Below the pieces are notes generated by a model. The model ran no database searches, had not been told where the DNA came from, and worked only from the letters and a program-made list of their open reading frames with translations. This document shows, one piece after another, positions 39,492 through 47,432 of a stretch of DNA of 64,000 nucleotides; position 1 is the first letter of the stretch; each line of letters opens with the position of its first letter. This DNA comes from Thermococcus sp. AM4 (GTDB taxonomy: Archaea; Methanobacteriota_B; Thermococci; Thermococcales; Thermococcaceae), in the NCBI RefSeq assembly GCF_000151205.2, contig NC_016051.1:186001-250000 (forward strand), written 5' to 3'. The position numbers were made by a program, and so were the translations under genes.

Positions 39492-40156
39492 GGCCTGACT
39501 CCCCGGACGGCTATGAAGGCCCCGAGCCCCTTACATTTTTTGTAACATTTTTTATCCACCCTTTCCGCGAGATCTAGAAACGGCCAGAACGATGGGAAGA
39601 ATATCACCCCGGCGCTCTCGATGTTCTTAAAACCGGCGTTTGTTAAGAGGGCCTCCAGTTCTCCGGGCGTGTAAAAGCGGGCGTAGCGATAGGCCGTTTC
39701 AACGAAGAGGCTTTTGAGGCGTTTGAAGAGGAACCACGCGCTCCTGCCGTTCATCGTGCCGATGAGCGCCTCGCCGCCGGGTCTCAGAACCCGGTAGATC
39801 TCTTCCAGAACTTTCTCCGGCTCGTGGATGAACTCAAACATTGTAACGCTCAGCACGAGGTCAAAGCTCTCGTCCGGAAAGGGAAGAGAGTAGGCGTCTC
39901 CTCTGATGCAGTTCAGCCCCTTCGAGCGCGCTATCCTGAGCATCCCCTCGCTCGCGTCGAGGCCGATCACGTCGAAGCCCCTTCTCCTGAGTTCGAGCGT
40001 GTAGTTGCCCGTTCCGCAGCCGAGGTCGAGCGCTTTTCCCGATCTCGTTCTGAGCATGGAGAAGACCAGCCACTTCTCAATCCTGTCCACGTACCGTCCG
40101 GTTCTCGTCCTGTACCAGGCATCGTATCTATCCGCGATCCTGTCGAAGTACTCCAT
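39488..40156 (-). CDS. Class I SAM-dependent methyltransferase (UbiE-like)
   Basis: 222 aa. SAM-binding motif I is ALDLGCGTGNYTLELR, with the acidic GLDAS after strand 2, GDAYSLPFPDESFDLVLS and RVLRPGGEALIG. The C-terminal region adds FYTPGELEALLTNAGF, typical of methyltransferases acting on small molecules such as quinones or lipids. It ends with two KKCYKKCKG cysteines. Substrate unknown. It starts immediately after the MTH1187-like gene and its end overlaps the convergent aglB by 4 nt. Confidence 0.92.
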   Translation of the reverse strand: MEYFDRIADRYDAWYRTRTGRYVDRIEKWLVFSMLRTRSGKALDLGCGTGNYTLELRRRGFDVIGLDASEGMLRIARSKGLNCIRGDAYSLPFPDESFDLVLSVTMFEFIHEPEKVLEEIYRVLRPGGEALIGTMNGRSAWFLFKRLKSLFVETAYRYARFYTPGELEALLTNAGFKNIESAGVIFFPSFWPFLDLAERVDKKCYKKCKGLGAFIAVRGVRP

Positions 40157-40438
40157 CTACCTCCCCAGCTTGCCCTCTATGCTGAGGGGTTTATCAACCC
40201 TGTCGTCTATCTTCAGGCTGATGACGACGCGCTTCGCTCCGGCCTTCAGTATTGCCTCGTGGCATTTTTTGACGAGCTCAAGTATCTCCTCAATGGACCC
40301 CTCGACCACCGTCCCCATGGGGCACACCATGTACTTCAGGCCGCTCTTTTCTATGACCTCGATGACAGGCTCCAAGTACTTTCCGACGCTCGGACTTTCG
40401 GTTCCCAGGGGGAAGAGGCATATCTCCGCAACGGCCAT
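40157..40438 (-). CDS. MTH1187/YkoF-type thiamine-binding family protein (DUF77)
   Basis: 93 aa, a ferredoxin-like small protein of the MTH1187 family: VAEICLFPLGTESPSVGKYLEPVIEVI, KYMVCPMGTVVEGSIEEILEL and the ending KRVVISLKIDDRVDKP. Family members are tetramers; some bind thiamine or hydroxymethylpyrimidine. ATG 40438 follows GAGTGATACCT and lies 5 nt after the adenylate kinase stop. The stop abuts the methyltransferase gene; the three minus-strand genes form an operon. Confidence 0.9.
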   Translation of the reverse strand: MAVAEICLFPLGTESPSVGKYLEPVIEVIEKSGLKYMVCPMGTVVEGSIEEILELVKKCHEAILKAGAKRVVISLKIDDRVDKPLSIEGKLGR

Positions 40439-40443
40439 AGGTA

Positions 40444-41118
40444 TCACTCGTGCTCCTTTCTCTTCTTCTCCCTCTCGTGGATGTAGTCGAGGAGGGGTTG
40501 TATTCTCTTCCACACGTCGGGGATGAGGCCGTGACCGTCGACTCTAACGTAGATGCCCTTGGCCCGGTAGAACTTGATTATCGGCTCCATGTTCCTGATG
40601 TAGATGCGGTAGCGCTTTCTTACAACCTCCTCCCTGTCGTCAGCCCTCTGCACGAGCTTTGAGCCACAGAGGTCGCAGACCCCCGGAACCTTCGGGGGAT
40701 TGTACTTGACGTGATAAACAGCCCCGCAGTTCGGGCATATCCTCCTGCCGGAGATCCTCTCCACGCTCGCCTCCTCGTCGATGAATATCTCCAGGGCCAG
40801 GTCGAGCCTTATCCCGTGGTCGTAGAGGTAGTTTTCGAGGGCTATGACCTGCTCGGGCGTTCTCGGATAGCCGTCCAGGATGAAGTTCTCCCTCTGGCGC
40901 CTCAGGCGGGAGATGATGAGAGTGTTCACTATCGTGTCGGGGATCAGGTCGCCCCTGCTCAGGTAGGCGGCCATCTCGACTCCGAGCGAGCTTTTTCTCT
41001 CGATTTCCCTCCTGATCAGGTCTCCGGACGATATGTACGTGAGGCCGTACTCCTCCACGATCCTCCTCGAATGGGTGCTCTTTCCCGAGCCAGGGGGTCC
41101 GAAGATCAGAATGTTCAT
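40444..41118 (-). CDS. adk: Adenylate kinase
   Basis: 224 aa. Interconverts 2 ADP with ATP and AMP. P-loop GPPGSGKST at residues 7-15, the AMP-binding YISSGDLIRREI, the FILDGYPRT motif and the lid with a zinc site formed by CPNC and CDLC. This is the bacterial-type Adk with a zinc lid found in Thermococcales. The start ATG 41118 follows GGTGGCTACCC; the frame is open further upstream only because of codon bias in the antisense gene. Confidence 0.96.
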   Translation of the reverse strand: MNILIFGPPGSGKSTHSRRIVEEYGLTYISSGDLIRREIERKSSLGVEMAAYLSRGDLIPDTIVNTLIISRLRRQRENFILDGYPRTPEQVIALENYLYDHGIRLDLALEIFIDEEASVERISGRRICPNCGAVYHVKYNPPKVPGVCDLCGSKLVQRADDREEVVRKRYRIYIRNMEPIIKFYRAKGIYVRVDGHGLIPDVWKRIQPLLDYIHEREKKRKEHE

Positions 41119-41175
41119 GGGTAGCCACCAATAAGCATTTATGCACTGAAGTTGAATAATCTTTTGGTGATCGCT

Positions 41176-41622
41176 ATGAAGCTGAGCACCGGTTACGTCC
41201 GGGCATCTGGCTACGCCCACAAGGTCAGGAGGGTTCTCTTCGCCCTTACCCGGGGAAAAGTTGACCCCAAGGAAGTTGTGAGGGCGGCCGGGGAGCTGAA
41301 CCAGTACATCTTTGAGAAGTTCCAGGAGCTGAAGGTTGATAAGGCCGACGTCGTGAGGATAACGGTTCCCTTCGAGATCAGGGACGGGAAGATCGTCTGG
41401 GATTACGAAAGGCTCAACATAGAGGTTTACAGAAAGAGCGAGGAGGAGAGACTGGCGAAGGCCCTTGAGGAGGTGGAGGAGAGGGAGAAGGAACTGGAAG
41501 AACGCATCAGCGAGATCGAGAAAACCGCGGTAAAGCTCAGGGACCTCGCTGAGGAGCTCCTCGAAAGGATAGAGCGGCTGAAGGAGGAGCACACATCGCT
41601 CAGACTGAAGGCGGAGGAGTGA
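41176..41622 (+). CDS. DUF2258 family protein with coiled coil
   Basis: 148 aa. The N-terminal half (LSTGYVRASGYAHKVRRVLFALTRG, DVVRITVPFEIRDGKIVWDYERLNI) matches the archaeal DUF2258 family, which is of unknown function. The second half is a continuous charged coiled coil (KALEEVEEREKELEERISEIEK, LEERIERLKEEHTS), suggesting dimerisation. ATG 41176 has GGTGATCGCT directly upstream. It diverges from adk with only 57 nt between start codons. Confidence 0.82.
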   Translation: MKLSTGYVRASGYAHKVRRVLFALTRGKVDPKEVVRAAGELNQYIFEKFQELKVDKADVVRITVPFEIRDGKIVWDYERLNIEVYRKSEEERLAKALEEVEEREKELEERISEIEKTAVKLRDLAEELLERIERLKEEHTSLRLKAEE

Positions 41623-41773
41623 CCTTTTATCCAATTTTGGCTTTCTTACTCTGGGAGAGTTCAATTTTCAAACTAAAGTCCCTCATAGGAAAGGCCTATC
41701 GCCAAAATACACCGTGAGGTTCTTTAAAATCCAACTCTAAGTTTAAAGCCGAGGTATTTTCAGTTTTTCGCCG

Positions 41774-41803
41774 AAAAGCATTTATATTTCAAAAATGTAC
41801 ATT
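41774..41803 (+). promoter_or_regulatory. Promoter of cstA with a palindrome near the transcript start
   Basis: AAAAGCATTTATATTT (41774-41789) is a strong BRE/TATA. The 10-bp palindrome AATGTACATT (41794-41803) lies between it and the expected start near 41810, a classical repressor position. The remaining 41623-41773 contains only AT-rich sequence with no gene. Confidence 0.6.
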
Positions 41804-41833
41804 GGAGTGCAAAACTTTAATGGAGGTGCAGAG

Positions 41834-43549
41834 ATGAACTCCGCTGTTATAATCTTGATAGCGGCGGCCATATACGTCGGTATGTACTTTACCTACGGCA
41901 AGGCCCTTCAGAACAAGGTCGTTAGGGCCGATCCCAACAGGCCAACTCCCGCCCACAGGCTCTACGACGGTGTCGACTACGTTCCAGCGAACCCGATAGT
42001 GCTTTACGGCCACCACTTCGCTTCTATAGCCGGTGCCGGACCGATTGTCGGTCCAGCGGTTGCGATGGCCTGGGGATGGCTTCCGGGACTCCTGTGGGTC
42101 TGGTTCGGAAACGTCTTCATCGGTGCGGTTCACGACTATCTGGCCCTGATGTCATCGGTTCGCTACGATGGAAAATCAATACAGTGGATTGCAGGAAAGC
42201 TCATGAGCAGGAGAACCAGCCTTGCATTCGAGCTCTACGTCTGGTTTGCTCTTGTCCTCGTTGTGGCTGCCTTTGGCTGGGTTATCAGCAGTATATTTGT
42301 TGGCAAGCCGGGTGCTGCGACTGCCTCATGGCTCTTCATGCTGGTGGCAGTGATCCTGGGACTTCTCCTCTACAAGTGGCAGGTTGACTTCAAACTTGGA
42401 ACTGCTATCGGAATAGCCTTGCTCATACTGGCAATATACATTGGCTTTAAGTTCCCGATAAATGCCAGCTACCACGCCTGGCTCATTGCCCTCGGAATCT
42501 ACGTCATCATAGCCTCTTCCCTCCCGGTGTGGATCCTTCTTCAGCCCAGGGACTACCTTAACGCCTACATCCTGTGGTTCGGCCTTATACTCGGTGGCCT
42601 TGCATTCATTGTAGTTGGGCTGAAGGGCACCGGGACGTTTACTGCCCCCGCATTTACGACCTGGAGTGCCAGCGTCGTCGGCGGAAAGCCCTCACCGTTC
42701 TGGCCAACAATCCCGCTCGTCATTGCGTGCGGTGCTCTCAGCGGCTTCCACTCAATCGTCGGTTCTGGTACAACCAGCAAGCAGCTCGACAACGAGCTCC
42801 ACGGCCTTATGGTCGGCTACGGTGGAATGTTCACCGAGGGCTTCCTCTCAACGCTTGTCATATCCTCAATAGCGGTCTACGGTCTCCAGATCTTCCAGCA
42901 GAAGGGAATCCCCGTTAACTACAACAACTGGGGAAGCCAGTATGCCATTCAGGTCATTGCCCACAAGCTGAAGGTTGGAATATTCTCACAGAGCTACGCT
43001 ATGGGTGTCCACGATGCCTTCGGAATCTCAACCTCCGGAGCGGCGCTCTTTGCCAGCCTCTGGGTTGCAGCTTTTGCACTGACGACCCTTGATACCGCCA
43101 CCAGGCTTGGAAGGTTCACCTGGCAGGAAGTCATGGACATGGTCAACGCCCCGGAGATCCTTAAGAACAAGTGGGTTGCCTCCTTTATACTTGTGGCATT
43201 CGGCATCTACATGGCATGGGGTAAGGACTTCCTGGTTCTCTGGCCGGCCTTCAGCGGAATGAACCAGATGCTCGCGAGCATTGCTCTAATGACTGCTTCC
43301 CTCTGGGTTGCAAAAGTTCAGAATCCGAAGGGGGCATGGAAGTGGGCAGTGCTTATTCCAGCGCTCTTCCTCTGGATTACGGTGACAGCAGCACTTATAT
43401 GGTTCCTCGTCTACGTGGCCCTTCCGAAACACCTGATCTGGGTCAGCATAATAACCTTAATTGGCCTGCTCCTGAACATAATGCTGGTCATCGACTGGTA
43501 CGCGGCATGGAAAAAGCCGGCTGAGGAGTACGCCGCGATGGCCAGCTGA
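41834..43549 (+). CDS. cstA: Carbon starvation protein A, peptide/pyruvate transporter family
   Basis: 571 aa with about 16 membrane spans. CstA-family transporters import pyruvate or peptides when carbon is short. Family segments: HHFASIAGAGPIVGPAVA, the GNVFIGAVHDYLAL motif, GFHSIVGSGTTSKQL and the C-terminal LDTATRLGRFTWQE. ATG 41834 follows GGAGGTGCAGAG. The strong promoter with a palindrome suggests regulated expression. The four-gene ArsA-like cluster follows 38 nt after the stop and may be cotranscribed. Confidence 0.94.
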   Translation: MNSAVIILIAAAIYVGMYFTYGKALQNKVVRADPNRPTPAHRLYDGVDYVPANPIVLYGHHFASIAGAGPIVGPAVAMAWGWLPGLLWVWFGNVFIGAVHDYLALMSSVRYDGKSIQWIAGKLMSRRTSLAFELYVWFALVLVVAAFGWVISSIFVGKPGAATASWLFMLVAVILGLLLYKWQVDFKLGTAIGIALLILAIYIGFKFPINASYHAWLIALGIYVIIASSLPVWILLQPRDYLNAYILWFGLILGGLAFIVVGLKGTGTFTAPAFTTWSASVVGGKPSPFWPTIPLVIACGALSGFHSIVGSGTTSKQLDNELHGLMVGYGGMFTEGFLSTLVISSIAVYGLQIFQQKGIPVNYNNWGSQYAIQVIAHKLKVGIFSQSYAMGVHDAFGISTSGAALFASLWVAAFALTTLDTATRLGRFTWQEVMDMVNAPEILKNKWVASFILVAFGIYMAWGKDFLVLWPAFSGMNQMLASIALMTASLWVAKVQNPKGAWKWAVLIPALFLWITVTAALIWFLVYVALPKHLIWVSIITLIGLLLNIMLVIDWYAAWKKPAEEYAAMAS

Positions 43550-43587
43550 AGCTTTCGTTTTTTCATTTTCCTTCTGGGGGTGAGAAC

Positions 43588-43854
43588 TTGCAGAAGATTC
43601 GGGACTTCTTGAAGGGATTCGGTGAGGCCTTCAAGCATCAGTCGACTGAGTATATTGAATTCGAATTGCGGGAGCTTGAGAACGTCTTCGCGCTCATCCT
43701 GATGGGCTCGTTCATAGGAATACCCAGCCCGCCGACCACGCTTGTTATGAGACTCATGCCTCATATGGTCAAGGAAATCCGGGTCATGGAAAGTCGAGCG
43801 ATAAATCTCGACGACGTCTTTGCTGAGGTTGCCGGAATGTTCGATATAGACTGA
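43588..43854 (+). CDS. Small conserved hypothetical protein before the ArsA-like ATPase
   Basis: 88 aa starting at TTG with GGGGGTGAGAAC upstream. It has an amphipathic start (KIRDFLKGFGEAFKHQSTEYIEFELRELE in segments), a hydrophobic middle (VFALILMGSFIGIPSPPTTLVMRLMP) and an acidic end (DDVFAEVAGMFDID). The middle could be one membrane hairpin or segment. Not recognised. It stops 9 nt before the ATPase and is probably its partner, since the order small membrane protein, ArsA-like ATPase, DUF59, membrane protein is tight. Confidence 0.75.
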   Translation: MQKIRDFLKGFGEAFKHQSTEYIEFELRELENVFALILMGSFIGIPSPPTTLVMRLMPHMVKEIRVMESRAINLDDVFAEVAGMFDID

Positions 43855-43863
43855 GGTGGTATC

Positions 43864-44856
43864 ATGAGAGAGTACCTTATCCCCAAGGAGGGTTTCAGGG
43901 TTCTGTTCGTGATAGGAAAGGGTGGAGTTGGCAAAACCACGACGAGCGCTTCAATAGCCGTTGGGCTGGCCGAGAGGGGATACAAAACACTGATAGTTTC
44001 CCTTGACCCCGCCCACAACCTCGGCGATGTCCTCATGGAGAAGCTGAGTGATAAGCCAAAGAAAATCATCGACAACCTCTACGCGAGCGAGCTCGATATG
44101 GAGAAGCTGATTAAGGCCTACCTCAAGCACCTTGAGAAGAACCTCAAGAACATGTACCGCTACCTTACCGTTATAAACCTTGAGAAGTACTTCGAGGTCC
44201 TCAGCTACTCGCCGGGGATAGAGGAGTACGCAACGCTCGAAGCCATAAGGGAGATCCTAACAGAAGGTGATCAGTGGGACGTTATAGTCTTCGACACGCC
44301 CCCCACGGGTTTAACGCTCCGCGTTCTGGCCTTGCCGAGGATTTCTCTTATCTGGGCCGACAAGCTGATTGACATAAGACGCAAGATACTCCAGAGAAGA
44401 AAAGCGATAGCGAATATCAAGGGTGAGGAAGAGTACGAGATTGAGGGTGAGAAGTTCAAGCTTCCGAAGGAGGAGGCTGAAGATCCGGTTATGAAGGAGC
44501 TCCTCCAGTACAGGAGCGAGGTTCAGTTCGTCGAGGACGTTATAACGAATCCGAACAAGACGAGTGTCGTTGCCGTTATGAACCCAGAGATGCTCCCGCT
44601 CTACGAGACCGAGAGGGCCTACGAGAGCCTGAAGAAGTTCAAGGTTCCTCTGCGGCTAATCGTTGTGAACAAGGTAATTCAGCTAAGGGAAGAAATTCCT
44701 GAGTTAAAGGTTAAAATGGAAGCCCAGAGGAAGGTTCTCGAAGAAGTCGAGAGAAAGTTTAGAGGGGTAGACGTGATAAAGCTCCCGATGTTTGCAGAGG
44801 AACCCAGGGGAATTGAGTGGCTGAGAAAGCTTGGAGGTATGGTTCTTGAGGACTGA
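43864..44856 (+). CDS. ArsA/Get3-like ATPase
   Basis: 330 aa. Deviant Walker A GKGGVGKTTTSA (from residue 18) with the signature Lys, switch I DPAHNLGD, DTPPTGLTLRVLALP (switch II) and NKVIQ near the end define the ArsA/Get3 branch of SIMIBI ATPases. It lacks the CxxC zinc motif of eukaryotic Get3 and has no second ATPase half. Archaeal members are suspected in tail-anchored protein insertion or metal transport; with no arsenite pump nearby the former or a metal-cluster role seems likelier. It is the second gene of the cluster. Confidence 0.9.
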   Translation: MREYLIPKEGFRVLFVIGKGGVGKTTTSASIAVGLAERGYKTLIVSLDPAHNLGDVLMEKLSDKPKKIIDNLYASELDMEKLIKAYLKHLEKNLKNMYRYLTVINLEKYFEVLSYSPGIEEYATLEAIREILTEGDQWDVIVFDTPPTGLTLRVLALPRISLIWADKLIDIRRKILQRRKAIANIKGEEEYEIEGEKFKLPKEEAEDPVMKELLQYRSEVQFVEDVITNPNKTSVVAVMNPEMLPLYETERAYESLKKFKVPLRLIVVNKVIQLREEIPELKVKMEAQRKVLEEVERKFRGVDVIKLPMFAEEPRGIEWLRKLGGMVLED

Positions 44857-45139
44857 TGCCATACTAGAACTCCTCAGATCCGTGAAAAATCCATTTACGG
44901 AGGTTGATATAGTCAGTGAGGGACTGGTTTCAAAGATCCAGGTTGATGAGGAGGGTGTGAAGATTTACCTAGCGTTCGCTAGAAACACCCCCCCAGGTCC
45001 AGTTTCAAGTGCACTAGCTTGGCCCGTTCAGGCTAGGATAATTCGAGATATTGTGAAAGTACTTGAAGGAGCAGGAATCGGAAATCTTGAAATACTTGAC
45101 GATACAACCCTTCAGAGGTACTATCCGGAGGGCGATTGA
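44846..45139 (+). CDS. MIP18/DUF59-like iron-sulfur assembly protein
   Basis: 97 aa. The fold pattern AILELLRSVKNPFTEVDIVSEGLVSKI, FARNTPPGPVSSALAWPVQARIIRDIVKVLEG resembles DUF59 (PaaD/SufT/MIP18), proteins that help mature Fe-S enzymes. The usual conserved Cys is not present. The start is TTG 44846, 7 nt after GGAGGT, overlapping the ATPase gene by 11 nt, so the two are translationally coupled. Confidence 0.75.
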   Translation: MRTDAILELLRSVKNPFTEVDIVSEGLVSKIQVDEEGVKIYLAFARNTPPGPVSSALAWPVQARIIRDIVKVLEGAGIGNLEILDDTTLQRYYPEGD

Positions 45140-45140
45140 A

Positions 45141-45794
45141 ATGGAGATAACCTCAACCCTCTTCCTTGCCATCATGGTTGTGGCAGCTTTAACCTCCATT
45201 CAGTTCTACAAGGGGCGGAAGCTCAACCTCCAGCTGATGCAACACTATCTCCGCACTATTGAGGACGTTGTGAAGCCCAAGGACAAGGACTACGTTTGGC
45301 TCGGTGGTTATATCGGGTTCAGGGCTAGCTATAAAGTCAACCGGGATAACATTAGAAAGTTTGAGTACACTCTGACACTCCTTCCGAGACAGAGCCTCCT
45401 CTACTTTCCTATAGCCCTGCTGACGAGCAGGCACGATAAGATTTACTTCGTTATAAGGCCTGAAAGTCAGATAAAGCGCGAGGCCCATTTGATTCAAAAA
45501 GGTTACTACCGAATGAAACCCAGCATTGAAAACGAGGATTTTCTCCAGAGGGAGACGATTGAGATAGCCGGCAAGGAGTACGAGGCCCTCTACGAGAAAA
45601 AGAGGGATATTGTCAAGCTCAAAGAGCTCGTTCAAAATCTTTCAAAGCCCCACAACGTCAAGCACGTCTCACTAACTCCAAAAACCAACGTCTTCTACGT
45701 TCTCATGAAGCCCGAGCCCGAGACGATTGGAAAAGACGTCGAAAAGCTCGTCCGCTTCACCAACGAGAAGCTCAGGGAGAGCCCGTTCTCCTGA
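45141..45794 (+). CDS. Membrane-anchored hypothetical protein of the ArsA-like cluster
   Basis: 217 aa. One N-terminal membrane anchor (TSTLFLAIMVVAALTSIQFY) with the rest probably cytoplasmic: DYVWLGGYIGFRASYKVNRDNI, LLYFPIALLTSRHDKIYFVI, IEIAGKEYEALYEKKRDIVKLKEL. It is rich in beta strands, with no known catalytic motif. The ATG is 1 nt after the DUF59 stop. Within the cluster it is the only clear membrane-tethered protein, so it may dock the ATPase to the membrane; this is inference from position. Confidence 0.72.
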   Translation: MEITSTLFLAIMVVAALTSIQFYKGRKLNLQLMQHYLRTIEDVVKPKDKDYVWLGGYIGFRASYKVNRDNIRKFEYTLTLLPRQSLLYFPIALLTSRHDKIYFVIRPESQIKREAHLIQKGYYRMKPSIENEDFLQRETIEIAGKEYEALYEKKRDIVKLKELVQNLSKPHNVKHVSLTPKTNVFYVLMKPEPETIGKDVEKLVRFTNEKLRESPFS

Positions 45795-45863
45795 ACTCTT
45801 CCTTTCTCCGCTTTCTTCGAAAGCTTTATTTTGTTGAACCGTGAGTTATACAAGGTGATACCT

Positions 45864-46139
45864 TTGGTTAGCATACGCCTGAAGGTCGGCCCCAAAGGAC
45901 AGATCGTCATCCCCAAGGTCTTCCGCGAGGCCTACGGCATAAAAGAGGGAGGAGAAGTTATAGTCGAGCCGACGGAGGAAGGCCTCGTCATCAAAAAGCC
46001 GCCGAGCAAAGAGGAACTCCTCAGAAAGCTCAAAGAGTATCACGAGAAGCGGAAAGGCACCAAACCGGCGAAACTGGGGGAGCTGAAAGGGATAAGCCTC
46101 GAAGACGAGTTCGACGAGGTCTGGGGGATTGAAGAATGA
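45864..46139 (+). CDS. AbrB/SpoVT-type antitoxin
   Basis: 91 aa. The N-terminal swapped-hairpin DNA-binding domain reads VSIRLKVGPKGQIVIPKVFREAYGIKEG, followed by VIVEPTEEGLVIKK; the tail is Lys- and Glu-rich. Such proteins neutralise and co-repress PIN toxins. It starts at TTG 45864, 5 nt after GGTGA. Its last codons overlap the toxin gene by 4 nt. Confidence 0.9.
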   Translation: MVSIRLKVGPKGQIVIPKVFREAYGIKEGGEVIVEPTEEGLVIKKPPSKEELLRKLKEYHEKRKGTKPAKLGELKGISLEDEFDEVWGIEE

Positions 46140-46543
46140 AGCTCTTCATCGATACAAACCTTTTCGTTTATCTCAACTCGCGGATTCCAGAAGACATTGC
46201 CAACGAGCTCGATGAATTCTATGCCGATCTTACCCAGAAGCATGAACTCTACACGGACATGCTGGTTCTCGATGAGTTAATCCATGTCTCAAAGCGCAAG
46301 TATGGAATAGCTTACAAGGATACAATCGAGTTTATAGACGACATCGTTCTGCCCGCGGTTAGAGTTCTTCCACTAACGTTTCAGGACTACTTAACAGCCA
46401 AGGGGGTTATCTTCCAGTACAACCTCCGTCCCTCTGACGCCCTTCACGTTGCGGTTATAGAGAACAACGGCCTGCAAGCGATAGTTAGCGAAGATGAAGA
46501 CTTTGACGTTCTCCCTCTCAAACGGGTCTGGCTGGGTGATTGA
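46136..46543 (+). CDS. vapC: PIN-domain toxin (VapC family)
   Basis: 135 aa with the PIN acids in FIDTNLFVYLNS, LVLDELIHVSK, RPSDALHVAVIENNG and VSEDEDFD. The start overlaps the antitoxin's stop (ATGA). A downstream lipase gene starts only 1 nt after the toxin stop, so the toxin-antitoxin pair and the lipase share a transcript, which is unusual for a stand-alone addiction module. Confidence 0.92.
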   Translation: MKLFIDTNLFVYLNSRIPEDIANELDEFYADLTQKHELYTDMLVLDELIHVSKRKYGIAYKDTIEFIDDIVLPAVRVLPLTFQDYLTAKGVIFQYNLRPSDALHVAVIENNGLQAIVSEDEDFDVLPLKRVWLGD

Positions 46544-46544
46544 A

Positions 46545-47321
46545 ATGGAGGTTTACAAGGCCAAGTTCGGCGAACCGGAGCTCGGTTGGGTCGTTCTCGT
46601 TCATGGCCTTGGGGAGCACAGCGGGAGGTACGGACGGCTGATTAGGGAGCTCAACGAGGCCGGCTTTGCCGTTTACACCTTCGACTGGCCTGGACACGGC
46701 AAGAGCCCCGGGAAGAGGGGGCACACGAGCGTCGAAGAGGCTATGGAAATAATTGATTCCATAATTGAAGAATTAGGTGAGAAGCCCTTCCTCTTCGGCC
46801 ACAGCCTCGGCGGTTTAACGGTTATCAGATACGCTGAGACGAGGCCCGATAAGATTAGGGGAGTAATCGCTTCGTCGCCCGCCCTTGCCAAGAGCCCGGA
46901 AACGCCTGGCTTTATGGTGGCCCTCGCGAAGTTCCTCGGAAAGGTAGCTCCTGGCCTTGTCCTCTCCAACGGCATAAAGCCTGAGCTTCTCTCAAGGAAC
47001 AAAGATGCCGTGAGACGGTACGTTGAGGACCCGCTCGTCCACGACAGGATTTCGGCGAAGCTCGGCAGGAGCATCTTCGTTAACATGGAGCTCGCTCACC
47101 GAGAGGCTGAAAGAATAAAAGTTCCTATTCTCCTACTCGTTGGAACAGGGGACGTGATAACGCCTCCAGAAGGCGCGAGGAAGCTCTTTGAAAAGCTGAA
47201 GGTGGGGGACAAAACGCTCAGGGAGTTCAATGGAGCCTACCACGAGATATTCGAGGATCCCGAGTGGGCGGACGAGTTCCATCGTGCAATCGTTGAGTGG
47301 CTCGTGGAGCGTTCGAAGTGA
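46545..47321 (+). CDS. Alpha/beta hydrolase, monoacylglycerol lipase/lysophospholipase type
   Basis: 258 aa. The oxyanion motif HGLGEHSGRYG, the nucleophile elbow GHSLGG (Ser 87), Asp 203 in GTGDVITPP and His 233 in AYHEIFEDP complete a catalytic triad. FDWPGHGKSPGKRGH is typical of the lysophospholipase family; a close relative in a Thermococcus is a studied thermostable esterase. ATG 46545 is 1 nt after the toxin gene; the preceding GGTGATTGAA supplies the ribosome site. Confidence 0.93.
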   Translation: MEVYKAKFGEPELGWVVLVHGLGEHSGRYGRLIRELNEAGFAVYTFDWPGHGKSPGKRGHTSVEEAMEIIDSIIEELGEKPFLFGHSLGGLTVIRYAETRPDKIRGVIASSPALAKSPETPGFMVALAKFLGKVAPGLVLSNGIKPELLSRNKDAVRRYVEDPLVHDRISAKLGRSIFVNMELAHREAERIKVPILLLVGTGDVITPPEGARKLFEKLKVGDKTLREFNGAYHEIFEDPEWADEFHRAIVEWLVERSK

Positions 47322-47432
47322 AAAAACGTCCTCACTTTTGTTTTTCCGGTGTTTCAATTTGGAGTGCTCCCCCTAACGGAACGCGCCGACACAGTTTTAT
47401 CCTTCCGGGCACTATTAAATGCTGTGATGCCC

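Noticed and set aside
41119-41664. N-terminal extension of adenylate kinase
   Set aside because: The extension is antisense to the DUF2258 gene, and the P-loop starts at residue 7 from ATG 41118 as usual for Adk.
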